Of a stretch of 64,000 bases of DNA, positions 32,786 through 42,890 are shown one piece after another. Position 1 is the first letter of the stretch. The number at the start of each line of letters is the position of its first letter. Position numbers and translations under genes: made by a program. The notes beneath the pieces are model-generated. The model was not told where the DNA came from. It was given only the letters and a program-made list of their open reading frames with translations, and did no database searches. The stretch is from Cerrena zonata (taxonomy: Eukaryota > Basidiomycota > Agaricomycetes > Polyporales > Cerrenaceae): positions 1 through 64,000 of the forward strand of contig JASBNA010000042.1 of assembly GCA_038087015.1 (NCBI GenBank), given 5' to 3'.

Positions 32786-32877
32786 CGATGTTGGCAAGAT
32801 TCGAACTTGCGCGGGAAATCCCATTGCATGGCCCGAAAGATTCGAGTGCAACACCTTAACCGCTCGGTCACAACACC
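32786..32877 (-). tRNA. tRNA-Ser(CGA) with an 11-nt intron
   Basis: On the minus strand the gene folds as a class II tRNA. The acceptor GGTGTTG pairs with CAACATC (one G-T), followed by discriminator G at 32786. The D arm is ACC-GAGCGGTTAA-GGT. The anticodon stem TTGCA/TGCAA encloses the loop CT-CGA-A, a G/C variable arm (GGGATTTCCC) follows, and the T arm is GCAAG-TTCGAAT-CTTGC. The intron is 32840-32830, between positions 37 and 38; its TTCGGG can pair with CTCGAA as in other yeast tRNA-Ser(CGA) precursors. Anticodon CGA reads UCG. It is not the CAG-anticodon tRNA of the CUG clade. Confidence 0.9.
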
Positions 32878-34093
32878 TATAGAGAACGCCTTTGCAGGAT
32901 TCGAACTCTCAACATATTTGGAATACCTGTCTGTACCTCCAGAAGAAGTACACGACCAATCTATCACCCCAAATCATCAAAATTTTGATGATTCTGGTTT
33001 ACTCGATTGACACACTTGCCATCAGCATTAAGTTTTGGTAAAAAAAGCAAATTCCCCAAATCTAATTATTCAGGGCTTTCATTGCTTTCTTCAGGCTCTT
33101 TAATGTATACTCATGAGTTTTTGAGAAGAAGGAAGCTTTTGCAAGAATATTTTGTGAAATTGATAGAAGTAGTAAATGGACCAGTTTGGCATTGATTTCT
33201 TTATTGAAGGCTTTCCAAACCTTTTCTTCTGGCCCTCTGCAGTATTGTTTTAAGTTGGACTGCCTCTTACTGGGCACTCTTTGCTGTTAAAAGATTCTGA
33301 TACGAGGAGTTTAGGTATTTTAAATGATATTTTTACCAGGCTGATAATTATATGTAAACATCAGAGAAGGCACATTCAATGGATCCTAACCCTTACCTCT
33401 AGGTTGAATACTTTCTCCTATCTATGTAGGTACATAAATATATATTCAGTATTCTAGAGAATGCATTTTTAAATGTTCGTTTTTTGAATGTCTGTTTTGG
33501 TGACTTTCAGCTAGCTTAATGGCTAAACTCGACTAAATAATTACTAAATCAAGTCACTGGCCCACTAAGCAGAATAGTAAGAAGTTTTTCCAACATATAT
33601 ATATATATACATTGCAAAAAGGAACATATAATATCTGCTTCAACATGATAGGCAAGTTTATAAAGTAAACGGTTTCAAATTCAACAGCTGGTGAAATAAA
33701 TGTTTATGAGTATCTTCACCGGAGGCTACAGCAGAATGAATATTAGGATACGTATCTGATTTAAAGCAGGAATGGAAAATACCAAGAGGTCGAACGAGAC
33801 TAATTACGCCGAAGCGCAAAAGCCAAAGCTCTGAATAGTGGATTGATCGCATAACGAATATCAACATATATGCTACTTAAGTCTTCCTGGTTGCATAAAC
33901 AAGACTCTATTCACATTCTATGGGTTGATTGGGTTGATGGGTTGATTGAAGTATTTAAACAGTAACCTGGCGTTAGTCAATGGCTGCAATTTTGCACAAT
34001 CAACACAAAAATTTGAGTAAAACTTAAATGTCTACACTACAAAAGACAAAACTACTATCATTAATATCTCGTCATGTCATTAAATATATATAG
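32878..34093. other. Gene-free stretch with a tRNA-like B-box relic
   Basis: This 1.2-kb interval between the tRNA and OCA1 has no convincing ORF. On the minus strand near 32895-32910 a B-box-like AGTTCGAATCC follows GAG, but the T-stem does not pair and no acceptor stem is found, so it looks like a degenerate tRNA half. An (AT)n run lies at 33595-33608. The interval starts and ends with AT-rich DNA of no clear role. Confidence 0.5.
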
Positions 34094-34672
34094 TTATTCT
34101 TTCAACCAATCCGGCAATTTTTCAGGATCAGCCTCTATAGTATTTATATCAAAGCTTTCAATTAATAATTCGACCAAAATTCTTCCACCCCTAGCACCAG
34201 TGAATCTTCTATATTCTTCACTAACACTAGCCAAATTCCAACCTTGCAATCGTCTTAAACAGCCAATCACGGCACCAGTACGGTGTCTACCCATCCCACA
34301 GCAAACCAATAACGGATAGTTTTCTTTATTGCAAATCAATTCCAAGGCCTTTTTGATCGTTGTTTCACTTAATGAATCCCAGGGATTTACGTTTGAGTAA
34401 TTATAATCATTGATCATGCCCACAAATTCGATATTTATATTGTTCATAGAACAGTAATCTAGAAAGTCTTCTTGAGGTTCTTCACTAGCCAACCATAATA
34501 TGGTTTTCAAATGTAAGTCTTGTAAGAAAGACTGATTTATGATTGACGGTTGACCCGAACGGTATAGTTGTTTTTCGACCGGGCAGAAATTCAAAGGAGG
34601 AATGATTCTTAGTGCCGGTGGCCGGGTTATCTTCGTGAGCTTTTTCGCTTCACGATCAACCTGAACGTCCAT
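34094..34672 (-). CDS. OCA1: Oca1-like dual-specificity/tyrosine phosphatase family protein
   Basis: The 192-residue product has the plant-and-fungi atypical DSP (Siw14/Oca) fold. The N-terminal [37 protein letters not shown] is family-typical. The P-loop CGMGRHRTG contains the CX5R catalytic Cys and Arg, and [24 protein letters not shown] follows. The sequence is closest to Oca1 as I remember it; Oca2, Oca6 and Siw14 are alternatives. Siw14-type enzymes can hydrolyse inositol pyrophosphates, while Oca1 is implicated in oxidant-induced arrest. The ATG at 34672 is chosen; the frame's 38 upstream codons are unlike the family. OST2 is divergent, 170 bp away. Confidence 0.75.
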   Translation of the reverse strand: MDVQVDREAKKLTKITRPPALRIIPPLNFCPVEKQLYRSGQPSIINQSFLQDLHLKTILWLASEEPQEDFLDYCSMNNINIEFVGMINDYNYSNVNPWDSLSETTIKKALELICNKENYPLLVCCGMGRHRTGAVIGCLRRLQGWNLASVSEEYRRFTGARGGRILVELLIESFDINTIEADPEKLPDWLKE

Positions 34673-34842
34673 GATAATGTGGAAGAATAGCTTTAAACAA
34701 GTTTTCTTTAATTGAACTTTTTTTTTTTTATGTTTTATCGAACAAAACACCCACACACCATACCGAACAGTAAATTTTTCAAACAACTCTCAACTTTAAA
34801 CACGTTGAAGTTTCCGATTCTTCTTCACAAGACAATCAAAGA

Positions 34843-35364
34843 ATGGCTAAGAAGGATAGCACTCAGATGAAGAAGGCAGCAGCAGCTTCCAACAATGGCA
34901 CCTCAATTGGCCAATCGATCAATGAAGTTATTTCCGCAATTGAAACCACATATAAAGATTATTCGAATACATTGACCCCAAGATTGAAATTAATTGATTT
35001 ATTTTTATTATTTTTAGTGGTGTTGGGAGTTTTACAGTTTTTATTTGTCTTACTTGTTGGAACCTTTCCTTTCAATGCATTTTTAGGAGGATTTATTAGT
35101 TGTGTTGGACAATTTGTATTAACTGTTAGTTTAAGATTACAATATAACGCCGATAATAACTCAATTGAAAGTGAAGATAAATATAAGAAAGAGATCTTAG
35201 AAAAAGACATTAGTGAGATTAATAGCGGGCTGGTGAACGTTGAAAGTTTGGAAGAGGATGTCAAATCAAAACCATTCAAGTATATTAGTCCAGAACGAGC
35301 ATTTGGAGATTTTATCTTTGCCAGTTTAATTTTACATTTTATAGTATATCATTTTATTAATTGA
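34843..35364 (+). CDS. OST2: Oligosaccharyltransferase subunit Ost2/DAD1 with an internal insertion
   Basis: The 173-residue protein contains the DAD1 core: an N-terminal amphipathic part (YKDYSNTLTPRLKLIDLFLLFLVVLG), two further hydrophobic helices, and the conserved end SPERAFGDFIFASLILHFIVYHFIN. It is an essential membrane subunit of the ER oligosaccharyltransferase. S. cerevisiae Ost2 is 130 residues; here about 45 charged residues (NADNNSIESEDKYKKEILEK through KSKPFKY) separate LRLQ from ISPERAFGDF. The insertion would be cytosolic or luminal loop. The frame is intact through it, so it is not an intron artefact. Confidence 0.9.
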   Translation: MAKKDSTQMKKAAAASNNGTSIGQSINEVISAIETTYKDYSNTLTPRLKLIDLFLLFLVVLGVLQFLFVLLVGTFPFNAFLGGFISCVGQFVLTVSLRLQYNADNNSIESEDKYKKEILEKDISEINSGLVNVESLEEDVKSKPFKYISPERAFGDFIFASLILHFIVYHFIN

Positions 35365-35575
35365 ATTAGATATATTCAATATACAACAACGAGAGAAGAG
35401 ATCGTAGGAACGATAACAAATAAGTGATATTTTTTTTTTGTTTTTTCAGTAATTTTTTTTTCAAGTAGATGGTAAATCAAGTAGATGGTAAATCAAGTAG
35501 ATGGTAAAAAAAAAAATTTTTTTTTTGGGAACAAAACTTTTCAATAGATCAATATTAATAAATAGAAGTAAACGA

Positions 35576-36412
35576 TTAAACGATGATACAGCAGCCGGAT
35601 TTTTCTTTACCTTCTTTAGCATTTGATTGGTTCTTTCTATTTGAAGATTTAGATTGGTTATTAGCAGCAGAAGCTTTATCATCAATTAAAGAATCATTGG
35701 TTTGTTTATTTGGGGAATCGCCATTGTTACCAGCAGCAATGGCGTCTTGGTTAGAAGTAGGAATAGCTTGATTATTTATTGTATTATCATTAACCGGTTG
35801 AGGTTGATTTACAACGGATGATTTTTGTTGAGATTGTTGATTTGAGGATGCAATTTGTTCTTGTTCTTGTTTTAATTTGGATTCTTCTTCTTGTAATAAC
35901 TTATTTTGGTGTCTGATGGATCTGACCAAACCATGGAAAGCTTCTTCAACGTTAATTCTTTGTTTAGCAGAGGTTTCCAAAAATGGAGCATTGAAAGATT
36001 TGGCCAAGGCTAAACCTTCTTCGTAACTGACTTGTCTTTCGATTTCCAAATCACATTTATTACCAACAACCAACACTGGAACATTATCCGAATCCTTAAC
36101 TCTTTGAATTTGTTCGAAAAATGATTGTAATTCTTCTAAGGAATTTCTCGAGTTAATCGAGTAAACTAAGAGAAACCCTTCTCCGGTTCTCATATATTGT
36201 TCTCTCATAGCACTATATTCCTCTTGTCCCGCGGTATCCAAGACATCCAACAAAACCTGTTCTTTATCAATCATACATTGTTTACGGTATGAATCTTCAA
36301 TGGTTGGATCATATTCATCAACAAAATGGGATTGAATAAACTGAATGGTCAATGCAGACTTACCAACACCACCACCACCAACAACAACTAATTTGAACTC
36401 TTCTGGTACCAT
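35576..36412 (-). CDS. RAS1: Ras-family GTPase Ras1
   Basis: The 278-residue protein has a complete G domain: GGGGVGKS (P-loop, 12-19 region), [12 protein letters not shown] (effector loop), [17 protein letters not shown] (switch II), NKCDLE and ETSAKQ. The C-terminal hypervariable region is Q/N/S-rich, and the protein ends SGCCIIV: CAAX cysteine for farnesylation with an adjacent cysteine for palmitoylation. In fungi Ras activates adenylyl cyclase and so controls growth and morphogenesis. A Gly follows the first Gly of the P-loop where mammalian Ras has Ala, as in S. cerevisiae Ras2, so this is normal. S. cerevisiae has two RAS genes; only one is seen here. Confidence 0.95.
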   Translation of the reverse strand: MVPEEFKLVVVGGGGVGKSALTIQFIQSHFVDEYDPTIEDSYRKQCMIDKEQVLLDVLDTAGQEEYSAMREQYMRTGEGFLLVYSINSRNSLEELQSFFEQIQRVKDSDNVPVLVVGNKCDLEIERQVSYEEGLALAKSFNAPFLETSAKQRINVEEAFHGLVRSIRHQNKLLQEEESKLKQEQEQIASSNQQSQQKSSVVNQPQPVNDNTINNQAIPTSNQDAIAAGNNGDSPNKQTNDSLIDDKASAANNQSKSSNRKNQSNAKEGKEKSGCCIIV

Positions 36413-36847
36413 TGCGTTGTATTAAAATCAATAGATGTTTGAAAAAGAAAGAAGGTGAAACTGAAAAATGCTAATGGTCAAGCTGTCGCTAAGTATTTTT
36501 GATTAAACAAACACTAACAAAACGAAAAATAAAATAAAAAAAAAAATTTCTTTCCTAACAAAAAAAAAAAAATTAAAATTAAAATACACTAACAAAACTA
36601 AAAAAAAAGACAGAAAAAAAAAAGAGACAGTCAAAAAAAACGAATCAAAAAAGCTCAATTCAATTGAATGCTTTTTAAAGGATCTGAAAATGAACAACAC
36701 AGTACTCACACACGCGTAGGCAATCCAGAATTCGATTATAACTCTGATTGATCAAGACTTCTGCTTGGGGGTTGTACTTGGTTAAGGTGAAGTTTCTACG
36801 AAAGAAAGAAAGATAAAAAAAAATTTTTTTTTTTTGTCTGCCTTTTG

Positions 36848-36898
<51 letters not shown>

Positions 36899-37457
36899 CC
36901 TGCGAAGCTTTCGATACCGTTATTTTGGTTGTTTTGTTAGTGTATTTATTGGTGTTACTGGTGGGATTGGGTTACTGGTGCTATTGTTGAATAGTTTGTT
37001 ATTGGCAGGTGTGTGTAGAGGTGTAGGTGGGTAGGTGGGTGTGTATTGGATATAGTTCAGCCTTTCAATCGTTTACAATGCGACTAAACAGACGATAGGG
37101 TTTTTACAACGTTTAATTGACGAATGAAAATTTGCTGGCTAGAGTAGCCCTTTACAAATGTTTATTTAAAGAGATAAAAAAACAAAAATAAAATGGTTAT
37201 TGAGTGGGCTGGAAATAGCCCCAGTGACATGCCAACGTAGCTAAAGAAAAACAACCTGAAATAATTGTAATTGTTGAGAAAGTTTTAAAGTTAGGATAAT
37301 ATGTTATGATTTTTGTGTTTAACAATAGTGGAATTCTTATTGTTTAATTATCACCTTCGTTTAATTTGTTAATCGATTGGCCGTTTGCCTCGACAATTTT
37401 AGCCCTAATCGATTGAGGTCGGTCTCTCTCACGTGAATATCTTGATATCTATCCATG
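36413..37457. other. RAS1 upstream region with very long homopolymer tract
   Basis: This 1045-bp region lies between the RAS1 start and the PHO23 3' end. A/T runs fill 36525-36640, a 47-base A tract occupies 36848-36894, an ACGCGT box lies at 36712-36717 and a CACGTG at 37431-37436. G/T-rich short repeats (GGTGTGT, GGTAGGTG) are at 36990-37035. No ORF was credible. Confidence 0.65.
36848..36894 (+). repeat. Poly(A) tract of 47 bases
   Basis: An uninterrupted run of A begins after TTTTG and ends before TTTTCC, about 440 bp upstream of the RAS1 ATG. Such a length is uncommon in yeast genomes and is error-prone to sequence, so the exact count is uncertain. Poly(dA:dT) tracts exclude nucleosomes in promoters. 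Confidence 0.9.
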
Positions 37458-38684
37458 TTAAAACTTCTTAACTTTTCTTGATTTGTTTAAACAGTCGTCG
37501 CAGTACCATTTACCCTTGGGGGGGTTTTTAAATCCAATACAGGGTAAGTGAAACCATTCTCGTTTACAATCATCTCCGTCACATCCAACCATTTCTCCAA
37601 AAGAAACCTGGTTACAGTAGCAATAAGTGGGTTCCCCATTACCGCCAGTGTTGGTTGGAATTGGGCCTGCTGGTTTTGTAGGTTGTTCAGAATCGACTTC
37701 TCTTTTAGGCTTCGATGTAGCCCTCTTTTTAGCAGGAGGTTCGGAGTGCGCATGCGCTATGGCTAGACCTTCTGGTACCGATTGGACTAGATGGGAATGT
37801 TGCATTGGTGGTATTGGTTGAGGGGGTTGTTGTTGATGTTGTTGATGGATGGGTTGGGGCTGAGGGGGTTGATGTTGTTGATGTTGCTGTTGCGGTGGTG
37901 GTGGGACCAGACTAGGTAATTCTTTTCTTGTTCTTTTCTTACCTTTAACTTCGGGAGTTGATTCTTTATTTTTAATTTTTTTCGACAGTTTATCTAAGAA
38001 TTCTTCATCATCATCTTTATTTTGTTTTCTTGCAGCCAATGCTTCTCTTCTACTTTCACTTCTTTGAGATTGTGCCGAACGATTTGGATTGGAATGATCC
38101 AAGGTATTAGAAGAATCCATAATCATCGCAGGGTGACTCAAAGGTCCAATTCGAATGGATTCGGGAATCTCGTTATTATTAATGATTAGTTTATAATCGT
38201 TGTTGATTCGATATAAATGTTTATGCAATAAATCAGTGGCTACTGATGTAACATGCATTTTCTCTTCTAAACATGGTATCACTTCATGTATTTTGTTTCT
38301 GATACTGGTCAATCTCTTGAATTTATTAGAATTATTCATTGGTGTAAATTCTTCCTGGTTTGTTCCTTGATTTTCTTCTAATGAGTTAATTGGTCTGGGA
38401 TGTAAATTCTCAATATAACTCTTGATTTGATGATTGATCACCGGTACCGTGTTGATGCATTTGGCGTCGATTTCCTTTAGTAAAGTAAAATACTTAATCA
38501 AATCCATCGGTAATGCTTCAATAGCATCACTTATATCGTTCAACCCCGGTAATAACTCATTTACATTATTGATGTTCTTCGCCCGTTGTTTGTACTGCTG
38601 GAACTGCTGGTGTTGCTGGCTGCTCTTGATTCTGTTGATGAGTCGTTGACTCTTTTGACGTGACGGTAAATCTTGACTAGTCAT
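37458..38684 (-). CDS. PHO23: ING-family PHD protein Pho23, Rpd3L histone deacetylase subunit
   Basis: The 408-residue protein has an N-terminal ING helical domain (LLPGLNDISDAIEALPMDLIKYFTLLKEIDAKC, residues about 44-77) that closely resembles the start of S. cerevisiae Pho23. A polar linker with P/Q/H runs follows, then a C-terminal C4HC3 PHD finger (YCYCNQVSFGEMVGCDGDDCKREWFHLPCIGFKNPPKGKWYCDDC). The PHD reads H3K4me3, targeting Rpd3L to active promoters. Yng1 and Yng2 are the other ING proteins but lack the same N-terminal match. It is longer than the 330-residue S. cerevisiae protein because of the N-terminal 40 residues and linker. Confidence 0.85.
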   Translation of the reverse strand: MTSQDLPSRQKSQRLINRIKSSQQHQQFQQYKQRAKNINNVNELLPGLNDISDAIEALPMDLIKYFTLLKEIDAKCINTVPVINHQIKSYIENLHPRPINSLEENQGTNQEEFTPMNNSNKFKRLTSIRNKIHEVIPCLEEKMHVTSVATDLLHKHLYRINNDYKLIINNNEIPESIRIGPLSHPAMIMDSSNTLDHSNPNRSAQSQRSESRREALAARKQNKDDDEEFLDKLSKKIKNKESTPEVKGKKRTRKELPSLVPPPPQQQHQQHQPPQPQPIHQQHQQQPPQPIPPMQHSHLVQSVPEGLAIAHAHSEPPAKKRATSKPKREVDSEQPTKPAGPIPTNTGGNGEPTYCYCNQVSFGEMVGCDGDDCKREWFHLPCIGFKNPPKGKWYCDDCLNKSRKVKKF

Positions 38685-39553
38685 GTTGGGGTCGTGATGA
38701 AGAGTTGTTGATGAAGATATAGTCGGGGTCTTTTCTCACATATCCCTTTTGAACGAGAGCCACCTCCGTACATCACAAATCAATTGGTACGTACACGCCT
38801 TCCTTTTTCCATATTCCTACTTCAGAGTTCAGTTGTAGTAGGAGCTGATATACGGGCAGTCAAATATCCCTTCCGTGAATCTTATGTATGAGCAGCGGTT
38901 GGTTGTCTCGATAACGTATTGCCATTTGCAGCAATCAGCGGCTGGGTCGCGTTGCTAGTGTGGTTCCAATTCTATTCAGTCATAACACGTGACTAGTGAT
39001 GAAGTATGGCTAATTGTTGCAATAGTTGAGCCATCAAAAAAAACCTAAAGATATAGATATCTCTTCCGAGTGAAACAAGTATTCTTGGGGGTTGATTGAG
39101 AATGTTATAAAAGTACTGGATATTTGGTTAGTACTGGTATACTTGTTATTGTTGAAATTTTCCAGAATTTTGATTAGTTATCAAAATATATCTTATAAAG
39201 TAAGTAAAATTAACATATTGGAATACAATATCCGTATTAGAAATCACCTATCTAATTGAAAGAAGCTCTAGTGGAGGTTACTCCAAAGATACAATAGAAA
39301 TTGAATTGCTGCAAAAGCTAAAAGGATTCGAAAGTAAAAATTAGATATCCACAGTTTTGCATTTCGAATAACTCCCTTTTCTCGTTTCTAATTTTTTGTT
39401 TTTGGGTTCGTTGTTCCCTTTTATTTAGACGTTGTGGCTTACTATATGGTTATTCACTATAAATATACTTGAGTAATCAGATTTGAATAGTGATACTGTC
39501 AATTCTTTCTTTTTTCTTTTCTTTTTCAGCTTTTTTGGAAGTTTGTTTTTTTT
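38685..39553. promoter_or_regulatory. Divergent PHO23/CRZ2-like promoter
   Basis: This 869-bp gap between divergent regulators contains a CACGTG box followed by AC at 38986-38993. C/T-rich sequence precedes the zinc-finger start (39505-39552). Nothing else stands out, and no ORF is supported. Confidence 0.55.
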
Positions 39554-40792
39554 ATGGAAAAGGATCAGCCACAGTTTAACCCATTAGATCAACTAGCTTA
39601 TAATAAAAATCGAAGAAAATCTTCAAAACAATCGAATGATAATCCCAATCCAGTATTACCTTCACAAAATAACAATCCAACGACTAAACCTATATTAAGA
39701 TCGCAAAGTTCAAGGACAGGAATGAGTTATCCAGTTTTACCACTGCAACCTAATACCAGAAACACTCGAAGTCCTTCAAGGAAAAGAACCTTTGAAGGCT
39801 CTAGTCCACTAACCCCAAATAATCAGTCTTTAAATTTTTTATTAAGTTCACATAGTCCATCAATTGAACAAAATATAAGTTATACCCGAAATTATCAACA
39901 TGAACAAATTCCAAACCCTGCATCGTCTAAATTCACTGCACAATCACCACCAGCATTAACTAGTGGATATAAATACGATAACACCTCTGATGATGATGCC
40001 AGGTTTTTAAGATTAGCAAGAGAGGCATTAGTTGCTACTGCCAGCGGAGTTTCTAAAAATAAAGACGAAAATTTGGCAGGAGAAGATTTGTTAATTGATC
40101 CAACCATACAAGATTTGTTACAAAGATTACAATACGCCGCGTCACCCCATGGGAATCCAATCAAGAAGAGTGACGAGATCAAAGCCAATTCTAATGGGCA
40201 ATTAATGATTCAGAATTTTTATGATCAGTTCCCCAATTTAAGTAATGACATTTTCATGAATGAAGAGAATAAAGTAAACCATCCGAGTAATCGAGAAAAC
40301 ACTGGTTGGAATTTTTTGGTCGGTGAACCACTACAGCTAAAATCAGACGACCAAATAGTGAAAGAAAGAGCAAGAAAGAACTCGATCGATAAAGAAGCTA
40401 CCAAAAAGACTAAAATCCCCGAAAAGGAAGAAAATAAACCTTTGGATTCTTCTCGTAAATTTTTGTGTGAGAAATGTTCAATGAGTTTTAGAAGATCAAG
40501 TGATTTGAAAAGACACGAAAAACAGCATTTGAGCATTCCTCCTAATATTTGTGAGTTATGTGGCAAAGGTTTTGCCAGAAAAGATGCATTGAAAAGACAC
40601 ATGAGTACTTTAACTTGTAAAAGAAACGCTGATCGTAAATTATACATCAACAATTTAAATTATTTAAAGGAGTCCAGGGAAAATGGTTCTCAACTCGATC
40701 TTAAAAACGACCACGAAGAAGATGATGATCTAGACGATGACGACGATGACGACCCTAATCAATTCAGTTCAAGTAAGAACTGGCAACTCTAG
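39554..40792 (+). CDS. C2H2 zinc-finger transcription factor, Crz2-like
   Basis: The 412-residue protein has a long S/N/P-rich N-terminus and two adjacent C2H2 fingers at about 301-355. The first reads FLCEKCSMSFRRSSDLKRHEKQH. The second reads ICELCGKGFARKDALKRHMSTLTC, with the last ligand a Cys rather than His. An acidic D/E tail ends the protein. The pattern SSDLKRHEK...IPPNIC...GKGFARKDALKRH...TLTCKRN resembles Candida Crz2, a calcineurin-responsive-family relative, but other two-finger regulators are possible, so no symbol is given. It is likely nuclear. It faces PHO23 divergently. Confidence 0.7.
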   Translation: MEKDQPQFNPLDQLAYNKNRRKSSKQSNDNPNPVLPSQNNNPTTKPILRSQSSRTGMSYPVLPLQPNTRNTRSPSRKRTFEGSSPLTPNNQSLNFLLSSHSPSIEQNISYTRNYQHEQIPNPASSKFTAQSPPALTSGYKYDNTSDDDARFLRLAREALVATASGVSKNKDENLAGEDLLIDPTIQDLLQRLQYAASPHGNPIKKSDEIKANSNGQLMIQNFYDQFPNLSNDIFMNEENKVNHPSNRENTGWNFLVGEPLQLKSDDQIVKERARKNSIDKEATKKTKIPEKEENKPLDSSRKFLCEKCSMSFRRSSDLKRHEKQHLSIPPNICELCGKGFARKDALKRHMSTLTCKRNADRKLYINNLNYLKESRENGSQLDLKNDHEEDDDLDDDDDDDPNQFSSSKNWQL

Positions 40793-41654
40793 GCTGGTTG
40801 CGAAAACTATGTACAGTAATATATATTCGTTCGCATGCTTATGTAAGATCCCGTCGTTTTGCATCATACCAGAATAGCTGACTGTCCGCATAAAGTAATA
40901 TGCCATTGAATATACAAGCGATGATATATCAGGTAAATATGATAGAACGGAACTGGTTAAGATAAAGATGTTAACCAAGTACCAAAGGGTTAACCAAGTA
41001 CCAAAGGGTTAGCCAAATACCAAGATACTAAAACATACCAATATACTAAAACATACCAATATACTAAAACATACCAATATATTAAAACATACCAATATAC
41101 TAAAACATACCAACATACTAAAACATCTTGTATCAAAAAACAAGTATTCGATTGATCAATGCATACCAAGTTAAGCAATGCACCCATGCACCAGGTGACT
41201 CCCCGGCTGAAAGGATGCTGCCGTCACGCGCACACGACCGCATCGCTTCAGGCCTCGGTAGTTCGGTCCTTTTTCGGAATGGGAGAGTGGTGGATGTACG
41301 GGTGCTGTCGTCAATTGGTTTTTCGGTTCATGGTTAATCCGTGATTCTCCGGAAACAGCATTTTGACTCTACCGGGCCCTAAGCCAGAGTCCACGATAGC
41401 TGGGCTTGCTGAGCTTGTTGCCGGGCAATTACTGCACCTGCTAGAGATTACGGTGGGAGAGAAGACCTGGCCAAAAGAAACTGAAGGCTGCTAATAAAAA
41501 GAAAAAGAAACCTGAAAGGGAAAAGAAAAGAAAGAAAACGTCCGGTGCGACTCATATGATTCATTAAATTACCATGGTTTGACTCTATTTAAAAAATTTC
41601 AAATTTATATAAAAGGATAAATCTGCATTGGAAAAAAGCTTTTTTGAGATTTAT
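40793..41654. other. GPD upstream region with two tandem-repeat arrays
   Basis: This 862-bp region upstream of the glycerol-3-phosphate dehydrogenase gene has two 19-bp copies (TTAACCAAGTACCAAAGGG, 40971-41008). An 18-bp array directly follows (41025-41126), then a locally GC-rich segment (41180-41470). An A/G-rich run (41490-41540) and a TATAAAA-like box near 41607-41614 precede the start. The short ORFs in it are repeat translations or chance. Confidence 0.65.
41025..41126 (+). repeat. Tandem repeat, 18-bp unit, about 5.7 copies
   Basis: Five units of ATACTAAAACATACCAAT (one with ATATTA, one ending AAC) are followed by a 12-base partial copy. On the minus strand the period of six codons yields an accidental YWYVLV-type ORF. 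The array sits 530-630 bp upstream of the GPD start, next to a shorter 19-bp duplication. Confidence 0.9.
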
Positions 41655-42890
41655 ATGAACTCCAATTTAAGATTTCTTCAAATCGGTAAGAGATACTTTT
41701 CAATTAATCAAGTAAGAATGTGTTCTGATCATCAAAAGGCTAATGAGAGATTATTACAATTGAGTAATATTCTTCAACCAAATAAAACCAGTGTTCCAAA
41801 GTCATTAAAACCAGACCATCCATTCAAGATTGCTGTTATTGGATCTGGTAATTGGGGGACCACTATAGCCAAAGTATTGGCTGAAAATGCTAATTATAGA
41901 CCTCATTTATTTAAACACCAAGTTGATATGTGGGTTTTTGAAGAAAAAATTGACGGTACTAATTTAACCGAAATTATTAATACTAAACATGAAAATGTTA
42001 AATATTTACCAGGAGTTGAATTACCAAAAAATTTACATGCTGAACCAGATATTGTCAAGGCTGCTAAAGACGCTGACTTATTGGTTTTCAATTTACCTCA
42101 TCAATTTTTACCTAGAATCACCAAACAATTAAAAGGTAACTTGAAACCAACCACCAGAGCAATTAGTTGTTTGAAAGGGTTGGAAGTTACTCCAGAAGGT
42201 TGTAAGTTATTGTCTACTTATATCACCGAACAATTGGACATTCCATGTGGTGCTTTATCCGGTGCCAATTTAGCACCCGAAGTTGCTAGAGGTAAATGGT
42301 CCGAAACTACTGTTGCTTATAAATTGCCTCGTGATTTCAAAGGTGCTGGTAAAGATATCGATCATTTTGTCTTGAAGGCTGCTTTCCACCGTCCATATTT
42401 CCATGTTAACGTCATTGAAGATGTTGCTGGTGTTTCTGTTGCTGGTGCTTTGAAAAATATCGTGGCTTTGGCGGTTGGTTTCGTCGAAGGTTTAGGTTGG
42501 GGTGATAATGCCAAATCGGCAATTATGAGAGTTGGTTTATTGGAAATTATTAATTTTTCAAAAGAATTTTTCCCAGAATCTCAAGCTTCGACTTTCACCG
42601 TTGAAAGTGCCGGGGTTGCTGATTTAATTACTACTTGTTCCGGTGGTCGTAACGTTAAAGTTGGTCGTTACATGGCTGAAACTGGTGAAGATGCTCAAGT
42701 TGCTGAAAAAAAATTATTGAATGGTCAAAGTTCTCAAGGTATTATTACTGCTAAAGAAGTTCATGAATTATTATCCAATGTCGATAAAACTTCTAAATAT
42801 CCTTTATTCGAAGCTACTTATCAAATCATTTACGGTAGTGAATCAATTGAAAACTTGCCAGTTTTATTAGAAACCAGTAGCTATATTTAA
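41655..42890 (+). CDS. GPD2: NAD-dependent glycerol-3-phosphate dehydrogenase
   Basis: The 411-residue protein converts dihydroxyacetone phosphate to glycerol 3-phosphate. GSGNWGTTIAK binds NAD, and the substrate-site Lys lies in LKNIVALAVGFVEGLGWGDNAKSAIMRVG. A basic, Arg-rich N-terminus (MNSNLRFLQIGKRYFSI) looks like a mitochondrial presequence; an in-frame ATG at 41717 would make a cytosolic form. S. cerevisiae Gpd2 also has such an N-terminus, Gpd1 is peroxisomal/cytosolic. The number is therefore tentative. Codons are strongly biased towards the preferred set from about 42120 on, as expected for an abundant enzyme. Confidence 0.85.
   Translation: MNSNLRFLQIGKRYFSINQVRMCSDHQKANERLLQLSNILQPNKTSVPKSLKPDHPFKIAVIGSGNWGTTIAKVLAENANYRPHLFKHQVDMWVFEEKIDGTNLTEIINTKHENVKYLPGVELPKNLHAEPDIVKAAKDADLLVFNLPHQFLPRITKQLKGNLKPTTRAISCLKGLEVTPEGCKLLSTYITEQLDIPCGALSGANLAPEVARGKWSETTVAYKLPRDFKGAGKDIDHFVLKAAFHRPYFHVNVIEDVAGVSVAGALKNIVALAVGFVEGLGWGDNAKSAIMRVGLLEIINFSKEFFPESQASTFTVESAGVADLITTCSGGRNVKVGRYMAETGEDAQVAEKKLLNGQSSQGIITAKEVHELLSNVDKTSKYPLFEATYQIIYGSESIENLPVLLETSSYI

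Noticed and set aside
33285..33645. Possible solo LTR (begins TGTTA, ends CAACA, 361 bp)
   Set aside because: No matching target-site duplication and no internal LTR signals or second copy; the ends are too short to rule out chance.
41025..41126. CRISPR-like regular array
   Set aside because: Continuous tandem repeat without unique spacers, in a eukaryote.
41040..41187. Minus-strand ORF with repeated YWYVLV
   Set aside because: It is only the translation of the 18-bp tandem repeat.
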